Shown one piece after another: positions 53,837 to 61,194 of a DNA stretch of 64,000 nt (within the stretch, counting starts at the first letter, position 1; each line of letters begins with the position of its first letter). Source of the DNA: Sinimarinibacterium arenosum. GTDB taxonomy: Bacteria > Pseudomonadota > Gammaproteobacteria > Nevskiales > Nevskiaceae. The translations under genes and the position numbers were made by a program. The notes beneath the pieces are model-generated. The model saw nothing but the letters and a program-made list of their open reading frames with translations, was not told the DNA's origin and did no database searches. The stretch is from NCBI RefSeq assembly GCF_005047655.1, contig NZ_SUKF01000006.1, positions 223,388 to 287,387 on the forward strand. Direction: 5' to 3'.

Positions 53837-56491
53837 TCAATCCGGGATCTTGTAGCCGCGCTCCCTGAAAAGCTTGAGGCACACATCCGCGACCTCAGCG
53901 TCATACAGTGTGCCCCGACCTCTGTAAATTTCATCCAGTGCCACATCGATGCCCCTGGCTGGGCGATACGGTCGGTGTGAATTGATCGACTCAACCACAT
54001 CAGCGACGGCGAGAATCTTTGCTTCGAGCAATATCTGCTCGCCTTTGAGGCCCCGCGGATAGCCGCTGCCGTCCTCGCGCTCGTGGTGCTGGCGGATCAT
54101 CTCCGCGACCGGCCACGGAAAGTCGATGTCCTTCACGATCTCGAAGCCAGCTTCTGCGTGCCCCTGGACCAGGGCATATTCAATGGCAGTGAGCCTGCTG
54201 GGCTTGGACAATATCTCGGCGGGAATGCTGAGTTTGCCAATGTCATGGATCGTCGCCGCGAAATCGAGCCCCTGCAGCTGATGTTCCGGCAGTCCAAGCA
54301 GCGCTCCAATACTGACTGCAATCTCAGCCACCCGGCGTTGATGTCCGGCGGTATACGGATCGCGAATCTCGACCGTGCTGGCGAGTGCCGCCACCGTCGA
54401 CTCCATGCTGCGTCCAAGCTGCCGTAGATTCTCTGCGTGCAGCACCCCAGCCCTCAGGTTCAGCGCGCCATAGGCCAGATCGTCCGTCATCTCGTTCAAC
54501 AACGCGAGTTCATCGTCATCAAATGCCAACGTGTCGGTGGCATATATGGCCAGCGCGCCAAAGACCCGATCGCCGTCCTTCAATGGAAACGCCGCGGCTG
54601 CGGCAAACCCTGCCGCCAGCGCTTTGTCTCGCCACGGCGCCATGGCAGGATCAGAGTCGATATCCCGGCTCACAATCGGCTGACCTGAGCGCGCGCACTG
54701 CCCCATCGGACCTCCGCCGAGTAAGGAATCGCTCCAGCTGATCTGCATCGTGGGCACGTAGCCCGTATCGTCGCCGAACACTCCAACCGGTCGGATTGGA
54801 GAACCCTCGCCCGGCTCCAACAGGCCAACCCAGGCCATGCGGTAGCCTCCGCTCTCCACCACCGCGCGTACCATGTCCGCATAAAGCTGCTCTTCATTCT
54901 CCGCATGCACCAGAGCGCTGTTGCCTGCACTCAATGCCTTGAGCGCACGAACCTTGCGCGCCAATGCAATGCCCTGCTGTTTGCTCTCAGTGATGTCCAT
55001 ATAGGTACCGAGAACGCCAACAACCCGCCCCTGCTCGTCGCGGAGCGGTAACTTGCTTGTGAGCAGCGTGATGACCTCACCGCCCGGCGTCGTTTGCGGC
55101 TCCTCGATGAGATTCTTGGCAAGGCCACTTTCAATGACCGCCCGGTCATCATTGCGGTACAGCTCTGCCTGTTCGTGCCACCCCATCTGGTAGTCGTCCC
55201 TGCCAATGAGCTGTTGCGGATCGGCAAATACAGCATCTTGTGCAAACGGCGCGTTGCAGCCGAGGTATACAAGATTGCTGTCTTTCCAGAACACTCTCAC
55301 TGGAATGGCGTTCAATATCCCTTCGATGAGCCGCTTCGAATCGCGCAGCTCATCTTCCCACTGGTTGCGCAGCGTCACGTCACGGAGCGTGACGACGATA
55401 CCGTTGATGCCCGGCTCATTCGGCAGATAGCGCGCCAAACCTTCCATATCGATGGTGACACCGCTCTTGTGCCGGTGGCGCAACGCATATTGCACAGGCT
55501 CACCGGTGCTTTTCAGCAGCCTGTCCACCAGACTTTTGGCCGCGGGCAGATCACTGGCTTCAATAAAATCAGCAAAGCCGCGCCCGATGCATTCCGACGG
55601 CTCGAAGCCAGCAATCTGGCGGACCGACGGACTGATAAAGCGGATCGCGCCGTCAGGCGCCAGCACGGCAATGAGATCCGCCACATTCTCGATCAGCGCA
55701 CGAAAACGTGCCTCTGCCGCTCGGGTCGCACCTTCAAGCTGACAACGCGCAGTGATATCGCGGATGTTGCACTGATAAACGCGGACCCCGCCAACATCGT
55801 AGGCATTGCTGATGAACTCGACGTCCATCAAGCTGCCGTCCTTCCTGCGCAGCTGTAGATCTTCGTAGCGAATGTAGCCCTTACGTTCCAGCTCTGAGAA
55901 CGCGTTCTTGGCGGCTCCGATATCCACGAAGGCGCCAATCTGCCACAGCATTTTTCCGATCAATTCCTCGCGGCCATAGCCGATGCTGTCAGTCAAAAAC
56001 GGATTGGCATCGACAATCGCACCGGTCTTGCCATCCAGAATCAGGATGCCGTCCTGAGCCGCCTCAAACAACCGGCGGTAGCGCAGCTCCTGCGAAGCCA
56101 GAGCCTCTCTGAGCATGTATTGCTCAGTGATATCGCGGATGTTGCACTGGTAGACGCGGTCGCCGCCAACATCGTAGGCATTGCTGACGAACTCGACGTC
56201 CATCAAGCTGCCGTCCTTCCTGCGCAGCTGCAGATCCTCGTAGCGGATGTAACCCTGATGCTCCAATTCGACGAACGCTTTCTTGGCCGCCTCGATATCC
56301 ACAAAGGCGCCGATCTGCCACAGCATCTTTCCGAGCAATTCCTCGCGGCTGTAACCGATTTTTTCAGTCAAAAACGGATTGGCATCGACAATCGCGCCGG
56401 TCTTGCCGTCCAGAATCAGAATGCCGTCCTGCGCCGACTCGAACAGCCGCCGGTAGCGTAGCTCTGAAGCCTCTATAGAGGTTTGATTCAT
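53837..56491 (-). CDS. PAS(x4)-GAF-HD-GYP protein, probable c-di-GMP phosphodiesterase
   Basis: 884 residues from ATG 56491. Two near-identical PAS units (~8-132 and ~133-257; each with LRYRRLFE, GILILDGKTGAIVDANPF, YEDLQLRRKDGSLMDVEF) are followed by two divergent PAS domains, a GAF domain (~515-670; YRMAWVGLLEPGEGSP) and an HD-GYP domain. The latter has HDIGKLSIPAEIL, RQHHEREDGSGYPRGL and a conserved ALVQGHAEAG, so it should hydrolyse c-di-GMP. No membrane helix is present, so it is a cytoplasmic sensor. The start is ATG rather than an upstream GTG. Confidence 0.93.
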   Translation of the reverse strand: MNQTSIEASELRYRRLFESAQDGILILDGKTGAIVDANPFLTEKIGYSREELLGKMLWQIGAFVDIEAAKKAFVELEHQGYIRYEDLQLRRKDGSLMDVEFVSNAYDVGGDRVYQCNIRDITEQYMLREALASQELRYRRLFEAAQDGILILDGKTGAIVDANPFLTDSIGYGREELIGKMLWQIGAFVDIGAAKNAFSELERKGYIRYEDLQLRRKDGSLMDVEFISNAYDVGGVRVYQCNIRDITARCQLEGATRAAEARFRALIENVADLIAVLAPDGAIRFISPSVRQIAGFEPSECIGRGFADFIEASDLPAAKSLVDRLLKSTGEPVQYALRHRHKSGVTIDMEGLARYLPNEPGINGIVVTLRDVTLRNQWEDELRDSKRLIEGILNAIPVRVFWKDSNLVYLGCNAPFAQDAVFADPQQLIGRDDYQMGWHEQAELYRNDDRAVIESGLAKNLIEEPQTTPGGEVITLLTSKLPLRDEQGRVVGVLGTYMDITESKQQGIALARKVRALKALSAGNSALVHAENEEQLYADMVRAVVESGGYRMAWVGLLEPGEGSPIRPVGVFGDDTGYVPTMQISWSDSLLGGGPMGQCARSGQPIVSRDIDSDPAMAPWRDKALAAGFAAAAAFPLKDGDRVFGALAIYATDTLAFDDDELALLNEMTDDLAYGALNLRAGVLHAENLRQLGRSMESTVAALASTVEIRDPYTAGHQRRVAEIAVSIGALLGLPEHQLQGLDFAATIHDIGKLSIPAEILSKPSRLTAIEYALVQGHAEAGFEIVKDIDFPWPVAEMIRQHHEREDGSGYPRGLKGEQILLEAKILAVADVVESINSHRPYRPARGIDVALDEIYRGRGTLYDAEVADVCLKLFRERGYKIPD
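55751..56488 (-). repeat. Tandem DNA duplication encoding two PAS domains
   Basis: Two direct copies with a period of 375 bases (125 codons), for example beginning at 55751 and 56126 with AGTGATATCGCGGATGTTGC. They are close to 90 percent identical by eye, with mostly silent differences. Confidence 0.85.
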
Positions 56492-56672
56492 TGCGCTATC
56501 TGGCACTTCGATCCATTGGACACATCACCACTGGATAACCTGCTCGCGCAGGCCAAACGACGACAGTTCGGCAGCCAAACAGTCACCGGCGGCTTTTTCT
56601 ATTCATTGGGCCAAACCGATGAATGTCATGGATCGCGTCGATCATTGCGGCTGTTTCGAGAATGGCTTCAGA

Positions 56673-57236
56673 TCACCGCTTGATACGGGATACTTTCGTG
56701 CCTTCAATGCTCAGGCTCGCCATCAGACCTTGTTGATCGAAGATGAACGCGTAAGCATCATCTTTTAGCGTAGAGGTCGAAAGATTCTTGGCCATACCCT
56801 CATTGACCACGACGACCGTGGGTCCGACGCCCAGCTCCCAGCCATCCGACCTGTCGAGAAACTCGAGAGCCTTCGCACTCATGAGGAATACCGCGTAGCC
56901 ATAGGACTGTGCGCCAGCCTGAAGGCCCCAGGACGCCGATACCGAGTTGTAGTAGTTAACGGCGGTCGAGCCTTTCAGCAAGACACCCTCGCCATAAGCG
57001 CCACCGAAAATCAGTCCGGCCTTGACGATATTGGGGAACACCAGCACAGCCTTGGCACTCTTTGAAATGTCCTTCGCGATCGGACTCCCCGAATACAGGA
57101 CTTCCAGCGAATGCTGGGCATCCTTGTTCAGGTCTTCCGCCGTGGCAGCATTGACGGCGCCGGTGAACAGGGCTATGCACAGGGTGGCAGCGGTCACAAA
57201 GACTGCTCCGCCAACGCTATTTTTGAACTTGTTCAT
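56673..57236 (-). CDS. SYLF/YSC84-domain secreted protein
   Basis: 187 residues from ATG 57236 (GGAG upstream). Signal peptide (FVTAATLCIALFTGAVNAAT). AKAVLVFPNIVKAGLIFGGA, YGEGVLLKG and VSASWGLQAGAQSYGYAVFL are hallmarks of the SYLF (BPSL1445/YSC84) domain, which binds lipid. A periplasmic or outer-membrane stress function is likely. It is the first of three small envelope/stress genes on this strand. Confidence 0.9.
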   Translation of the reverse strand: MNKFKNSVGGAVFVTAATLCIALFTGAVNAATAEDLNKDAQHSLEVLYSGSPIAKDISKSAKAVLVFPNIVKAGLIFGGAYGEGVLLKGSTAVNYYNSVSASWGLQAGAQSYGYAVFLMSAKALEFLDRSDGWELGVGPTVVVVNEGMAKNLSTSTLKDDAYAFIFDQQGLMASLSIEGTKVSRIKR

Positions 57237-57322
57237 TACGTACTCCGTAAGATGACTTGAAGACGGGCCAATCGGTTGTGCGCGTGCACTTGAGGAATAG
57301 CCTGTCTGGATGGGTTCTGTTT

Positions 57323-57505
57323 TTATGTCTCGAGATCTTTCTTCATGCCTGCTTTGAGATCGCCGTAACCTTCCTGGATATTGCCGGTGGCGTTCTGAAT
57401 CCTGCCCTTGGTTTCCATCGTCTTGTCGCCGACGATCTTTCCGGCAGCTTCCTTGATCTTGCCTTTCGCTTGCTTGATCTGACCTTTGACCTTGTCTTTG
57501 TTCAT
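57323..57505 (-). CDS. CsbD-family stress protein
   Basis: 60 residues (MNKDKVKGQIKQAKGKIKEA, AAGKIVGDKTMETKGRIQN). The Lys/Gly-rich amphipathic pattern KVKGQIKQAKGKIKE is diagnostic of CsbD proteins, small general-stress proteins of unknown mechanism. It lies between the SYLF and glycine-zipper genes. Confidence 0.93.
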   Translation of the reverse strand: MNKDKVKGQIKQAKGKIKEAAGKIVGDKTMETKGRIQNATGNIQEGYGDLKAGMKKDLET

Positions 57506-57648
57506 GAGTGAATGCTCCGTCTCGATTGAATGCAGTGCAAAAGGAAACCGTTCTACTTCGTTGGATATTGAGGGCCGAATGGTTGGAACGCCTCAAGAGC
57601 ACGATTTTTGGTCGCTCCCTTGGGCCCTTCCTACTGGCCGCCAAAGGA

Positions 57649-58116
57649 TTACATCGGGGTGATTTGATCACCCGAGACACGCACGCGGCTTCCCGAACGC
57701 AATCCGCCTGTAGCCGCCACCGTCTGCGTCTGCAGGGTGCCGTTGTCCATGCGGATGACGATGTCGTAGACGGTTGAACTGTCAGTCTTGGAAACCTGGC
57801 TGCCGACAACGCCACCAACAACTGCACCGCCTGCCGTTGCAGCGGTGTTGCCGCGGCCCTTGCCGAACTGGTTACCCGCAACACCGCCAATGATCGCGCC
57901 TATCACTGCGCCAGCGATATTCGGCTGGCCTGCGACCTCGCGTGCCGTCACCGAATTGACCGTGCCGCAGTCCGCGCAGGTGTTACTGCGATACGCCGGC
58001 TGCTGATTGACCACATAGGGGCCGCTTTGCGAATTGCTCGTCGAAGCAGGATATCCGGCGCAGCCACCGAGACATGCGATGGCCGTGGCCACCATCATCA
58101 GTTTGATTTTTTTCAT
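57649..58116 (-). CDS. Glycine-zipper 2TM outer-membrane lipoprotein
   Basis: 155 residues from ATG 58116. Lipobox ACLGGCAGY. The glycine zipper is AGAVIGAIIGGVAGNQFGKG and AATAGGAVVGGVVGSQV. SlyB/17-kDa-antigen-like family, associated with envelope stress. The C-terminus (VYDIVIRMDNGTLQTQTVA) is a small beta module. NTCADCG may be an extra metal or disulfide site. Confidence 0.9.
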   Translation of the reverse strand: MKKIKLMMVATAIACLGGCAGYPASTSNSQSGPYVVNQQPAYRSNTCADCGTVNSVTAREVAGQPNIAGAVIGAIIGGVAGNQFGKGRGNTAATAGGAVVGGVVGSQVSKTDSSTVYDIVIRMDNGTLQTQTVAATGGLRSGSRVRVSGDQITPM

Positions 58117-58252
58117 GACCACTCCACTGTCAACCTCACAGTAGAGTCCTCTAGCTGCGGCAGACCGTCTGTTCGCTATCACACATTTCAAATCGACGAA
58201 CATCAACCTTGTCGCAGCAAAGCGTGAAAATCAGCATTGAGTTGGCCTTCAA

Positions 58253-58286
58253 AAAAGAAGACCCAGAAGAATCTGGGTCTTCTTTT
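58253..58286 (-). terminator. Strong hairpin terminator after the nrdB-tail copy
   Basis: A 15-bp perfect stem (AAAAGAAGACCCAGA with its complement at 58272-58286) and loop AGAA. The A/T ends allow termination on either strand. It lies 26 bases after the stop of the nrdB copy and differs from the region after the intact nrdB. Confidence 0.85.
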
Positions 58287-58311
58287 CCTACGACGACCGA
58301 CATCAGCAAGA

Positions 58312-58627
58312 TCAATCCCAGGTCGACGCACCGCCGGTCTGATATTCCGTGACGCGGGGTTCGAAAAAGTTCCTTTCCTTCTTCAGATCGATCAGCTCGC
58401 TCATCCACGGGAACGGCTTGCCCGCACCGGGATACGGCTCATCCAAACCGATCTGCGCACAGCGGCGGTTCGCGATGTAGCGCAGGTACTCTGAGAACAT
58501 CTCGGCGTTCAGGCCCAGCACGCCCGCGGCATCGTGTCGATCGCGTAGCGGTATTCCAGCTCCACCGCCTGTTCCATCAGGCTGCGAATCTCGGCCCGGA
58601 ACTCCGCTGTCCACAGATGCGGGTTCT
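58312..58627 (-). pseudogene. Partial, frameshifted copy of the nrdB 3' end
   Basis: It matches the last ~105 codons of nrdB (59945-60262) with many silent differences. Up to [20 protein letters not shown]... DTMPR it reads in one frame; a one-base deletion around 58525 (CACGCC-CGCGG against CACGCCACGCGG) then shifts to [20 protein letters not shown] in another frame, ending [14 protein letters not shown] and a TGA. It lacks every diiron ligand and the tyrosyl radical, so it is non-functional. It joins a tetR fragment at 58616-58627. Confidence 0.9.
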
Positions 58628-58813
58628 GATGCAGGGCGTTGAGTCCGGCCGATTCACGATTCAGTCCGACCAGCTGCTGTCCGGACCTGGCGCGATGCCG
58701 GCGCGGATGCCGCCGAACTGACCCTGCGCGCACTGGGCGTCGCGGCCGACGACGCGCGCCAGATCGCCACACGTGAACTACCCGCACTGGCCGACGCGCA
58801 CGCCGGCGCCTAG
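58626..58813 (+). pseudogene. Partial copy of the meta-cleavage tetR 3' end
   Basis: It matches tetR from base 53271 to the stop, with a few substitutions, but lacks 61 bases equivalent to 53331-53391. The loss is not a multiple of three and so breaks the frame. It ends in TAG at 58811-58813 where the parent has TAA. There is no start codon or promoter, so it is a dead fragment fused to the nrdB tail. Confidence 0.9.
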
Positions 58814-58948
58814 CGGCACTTGTCCTTCGCACGCTTGGGCATCGCATCAGACCGAACCCATCCCGCTGCGCCGCCATCAGCTTGAATCGAGGGCCAACCG
58901 CTCCCTCGACTCGACACAAGCCATCGCTCGATAAATCGGAGCATCGCC

Positions 58949-58982
58949 AGGTGCTCGATGATCGCTCTGCACTCCTGATCCG
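58949..58982 (-). pseudogene. Short remnant of a multihaem cytochrome gene 3' end
   Basis: On the minus strand it reads PDQECRAIIEHLAML, matching DQERRAIIEYLKTL at the C-terminus of the cytochrome encoded at 42741-45158. At DNA level 27 of 28 bases agree (TCGATGATCGCTCTGC, then CTCCTGATCCG). No haem motif or intact frame surrounds it. The rest of 58814-59044 shows no gene. Confidence 0.5.
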
Positions 58983-59044
58983 GCCATTGCGCAGCTCCCC
59001 AGAATTGGCACAGACTTATACGGACAATAAGGGAGGAGCCCGCT

Positions 59045-59743
59045 ATGCGGGTGTTGCGAATCATGAGACTGCAAAGAACAGATGGTGACTCCAGCCTCGG
59101 GTACGGGCGCTTCACTGAATGTGATTCGAAGCGATGGACGCGTGTGTTTCTGCTGTGCGCCGTGATTGGACTCGCCGCCTGCGAAGACGATACGCAGCGA
59201 GGAAAGGTGAGCGGATTACCTGTCTACTGCGATCCTCTGGGCGATGCGTCGGCGCAAATCGCCATCAGCTGCTTCGGCTGCAAGATCGACAATGTCGAAG
59301 CAGCAGCCGATGGTGATTTCCATAGCGCCGCGACGGTAACGGTCCTGGCATCGCCTGATGAGGGCGGAGCGACGATCCGCTCATCAACGGTGTTCTTCTA
59401 TGGTGGCGGGCCCGGCAGCAAACCTGGGGCCTTTATTCGCCTTCCCCAGGATCCGAGCGGCATCGTGAGTTGGACAACAGTGCGTATTCGCACCTACAGC
59501 TCATTCGCCCTGGTGGGCGATGAACGCGCGCAGATTGGCTCGGCACTTGGGCTGATCGAGGGCGACCTCAAACGTGCCGACATGCCGCCCAGCGACGATT
59601 CGTCGCTGCCCCAAACGTACGTTTACTTTGAAGCGACGCAACCGTTTGACAACGTGGAGATCGAGTTCGCTGCCCCAGGGCTGCGAACCGATCCTGCCGT
59701 CGTTGAGGTATTTGCGCTTTGCGAGAATGGCGGATTGCTTTGA
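59045..59743 (+). CDS. Lipoprotein of unknown function
   Basis: 232 residues. A ~30-residue N-terminal extension precedes a hydrophobic segment and lipobox GLAACEDD; a start nearer the signal is possible, but 59045 is the first ATG with GGAGGAGCC upstream. The mature part has four cysteines (YCDPLG, SCFGCKID, LCENG) and a beta-rich sandwich-like pattern. No family recognised. Confidence 0.6.
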   Translation: MRVLRIMRLQRTDGDSSLGYGRFTECDSKRWTRVFLLCAVIGLAACEDDTQRGKVSGLPVYCDPLGDASAQIAISCFGCKIDNVEAAADGDFHSAATVTVLASPDEGGATIRSSTVFFYGGGPGSKPGAFIRLPQDPSGIVSWTTVRIRTYSSFALVGDERAQIGSALGLIEGDLKRADMPPSDDSSLPQTYVYFEATQPFDNVEIEFAAPGLRTDPAVVEVFALCENGGLL

Positions 59744-59894
59744 TTGAACCTCGGCACTGGACACCGGCGTGACGCGATCCAGTTGTTCAAAGTGAGTGCC
59801 CTGGAGCGTCTGCAAACGGCGCACCTTATGCACTCGTCATCGCAGCCAAATCCTCCGGAACCACCGGGGCGGGCACATTGAGATCCGTTGAAGA

Positions 59895-59922
59895 CTCAGC
59901 CGCACTCAAGGCTGAGCGTTTT
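59895..59922 (+). terminator. Intrinsic terminator between lipoprotein gene and nrdB
   Basis: A 7-bp stem (CTCAGCC/GGCTGAG) with an 8-base loop and then CGTTTT on the + strand. It sits in the gap between the convergent lipoprotein and nrdB genes and may serve both. Confidence 0.6.
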
Positions 59923-59944
59923 CCCGCGATCCAATGTCGAAGCG

Positions 59945-60997
59945 CTAGTCCCAGCTGAGCGCCCCGCCGGTCTGGTATTCCGTGACGCGGGTTTCGAAGA
60001 AGTTCTTTTCCTTCTTCAGATCGATCAGCTCGCTCATCCACGGGAACGGATTGCCCGCGCCGGGATATGGCTCGTCCAGACCGATCTGCGCGCAGCGGCG
60101 GTTCGCGATGTAGCGCAGATATTCGGAGAACATCTCCGCATTTAGCCCCAACACGCCACGCGGCATCGTGTCGATCGCGTAGCGGTATTCCAGCTCCACC
60201 GCCTGTTCCATCAGGCTGCGAATCTCCGCGCGGAATTCCGGCGTCCACAGATGCGGGTTCTCCTGCTTGATCTGGTTGATCAGATCGACGCCGAAGTTCA
60301 GATGCATCGACTCGTCACGCAGGATGTACTGGTACTGCTCGGCAGCACCGACCATCTTGTTGCGCCGCCCCAGCGCCAGGATCTGCACGAAACCCACGTA
60401 GAAGAACAGGCCTTCCATGATGCAGGCGAACGCGATCAGCGAACGCAGCAACCGCTGGTCGTTCTCTGGCGTTCCGGTCTTGAAGGTCGGGTCCGTCAGC
60501 GTCTGGATGAACGGCAGCAGGAACGCCGCCTTGTCGTGAATGCTCGGAATCTCGTTGTACATGTTGAAGATCTCACCCTCGTCGAGGCTGAGACTTTCGA
60601 TGATGTACTGGTAGGCGTGCGTGTGCAGCGCTTCTTCAAACGCCTGCCGCAACAGATAGCGCCGGCATTCCGGACTGGTGATGTGGCGGTAGGTGCCGAG
60701 CACGATGTTGTTCGCCGCCAGCGAATCCGCCGTCGAGAAGAAACCCAGATTGCGCTTGACGATGCGACGCTCGTCCTCAGTCAGACCCTTGGGATCGTTC
60801 CACAGCGCGATGTCCGCCGCCATGTTGATCTCCTGCGGCATCCAGTGATTCGCGCAACCGTCCTGATACTTCTGCCACGCCCACTGGTGTCGCCCCAGAC
60901 TGCCGAGCCCCGCCTCGGCATTGGTCGTCGGCTCCGGCGCATTGATGACGCCCAAGGGAACATCGGAAAACGACAGCGCAGCTTCAGTCAGGGGCAT
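59945..60997 (-). CDS. nrdB: Class Ia ribonucleoside-diphosphate reductase, beta subunit
   Basis: 350 residues. Diiron and radical residues are visible: Asp in [23 protein letters not shown] (Glu, His and the radical Tyr), Glu in [11 protein letters not shown], and RDESMHLNF (Glu, His). The C-terminal tail ([14 protein letters not shown]) would dock into the alpha subunit. It generates the tyrosyl radical for dNTP synthesis. The nrdA gene is not in this window downstream; it is probably elsewhere. A broken copy of its last third is at 58312-58627. Confidence 0.96.
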   Translation of the reverse strand: MPLTEAALSFSDVPLGVINAPEPTTNAEAGLGSLGRHQWAWQKYQDGCANHWMPQEINMAADIALWNDPKGLTEDERRIVKRNLGFFSTADSLAANNIVLGTYRHITSPECRRYLLRQAFEEALHTHAYQYIIESLSLDEGEIFNMYNEIPSIHDKAAFLLPFIQTLTDPTFKTGTPENDQRLLRSLIAFACIMEGLFFYVGFVQILALGRRNKMVGAAEQYQYILRDESMHLNFGVDLINQIKQENPHLWTPEFRAEIRSLMEQAVELEYRYAIDTMPRGVLGLNAEMFSEYLRYIANRRCAQIGLDEPYPGAGNPFPWMSELIDLKKEKNFFETRVTEYQTGGALSWD

Positions 60998-61194
60998 TGA
61001 ACAAGGCTCGAATGGAATACGGAGAACTGACCGCCGCAGCGGTGAATCCTGAAGACCTTAGTCAATCCACCCCACAACACCGACTGATGCAGGTCAATGC
61101 ATCAACTGTCATTGCCCTTCTGGAGAGCTGGAGACGCCGCCTCCGGCACCACACCTGTTCATCCCGTTGTTCTTGCACAAGCCGGTAACGCCAT

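Noticed and set aside
58509-58919. Minus-strand frame spanning the tetR and nrdB fragments
   Set aside because: Only the part matching nrdB is meaningful; the rest is the antisense of the tetR fragment.
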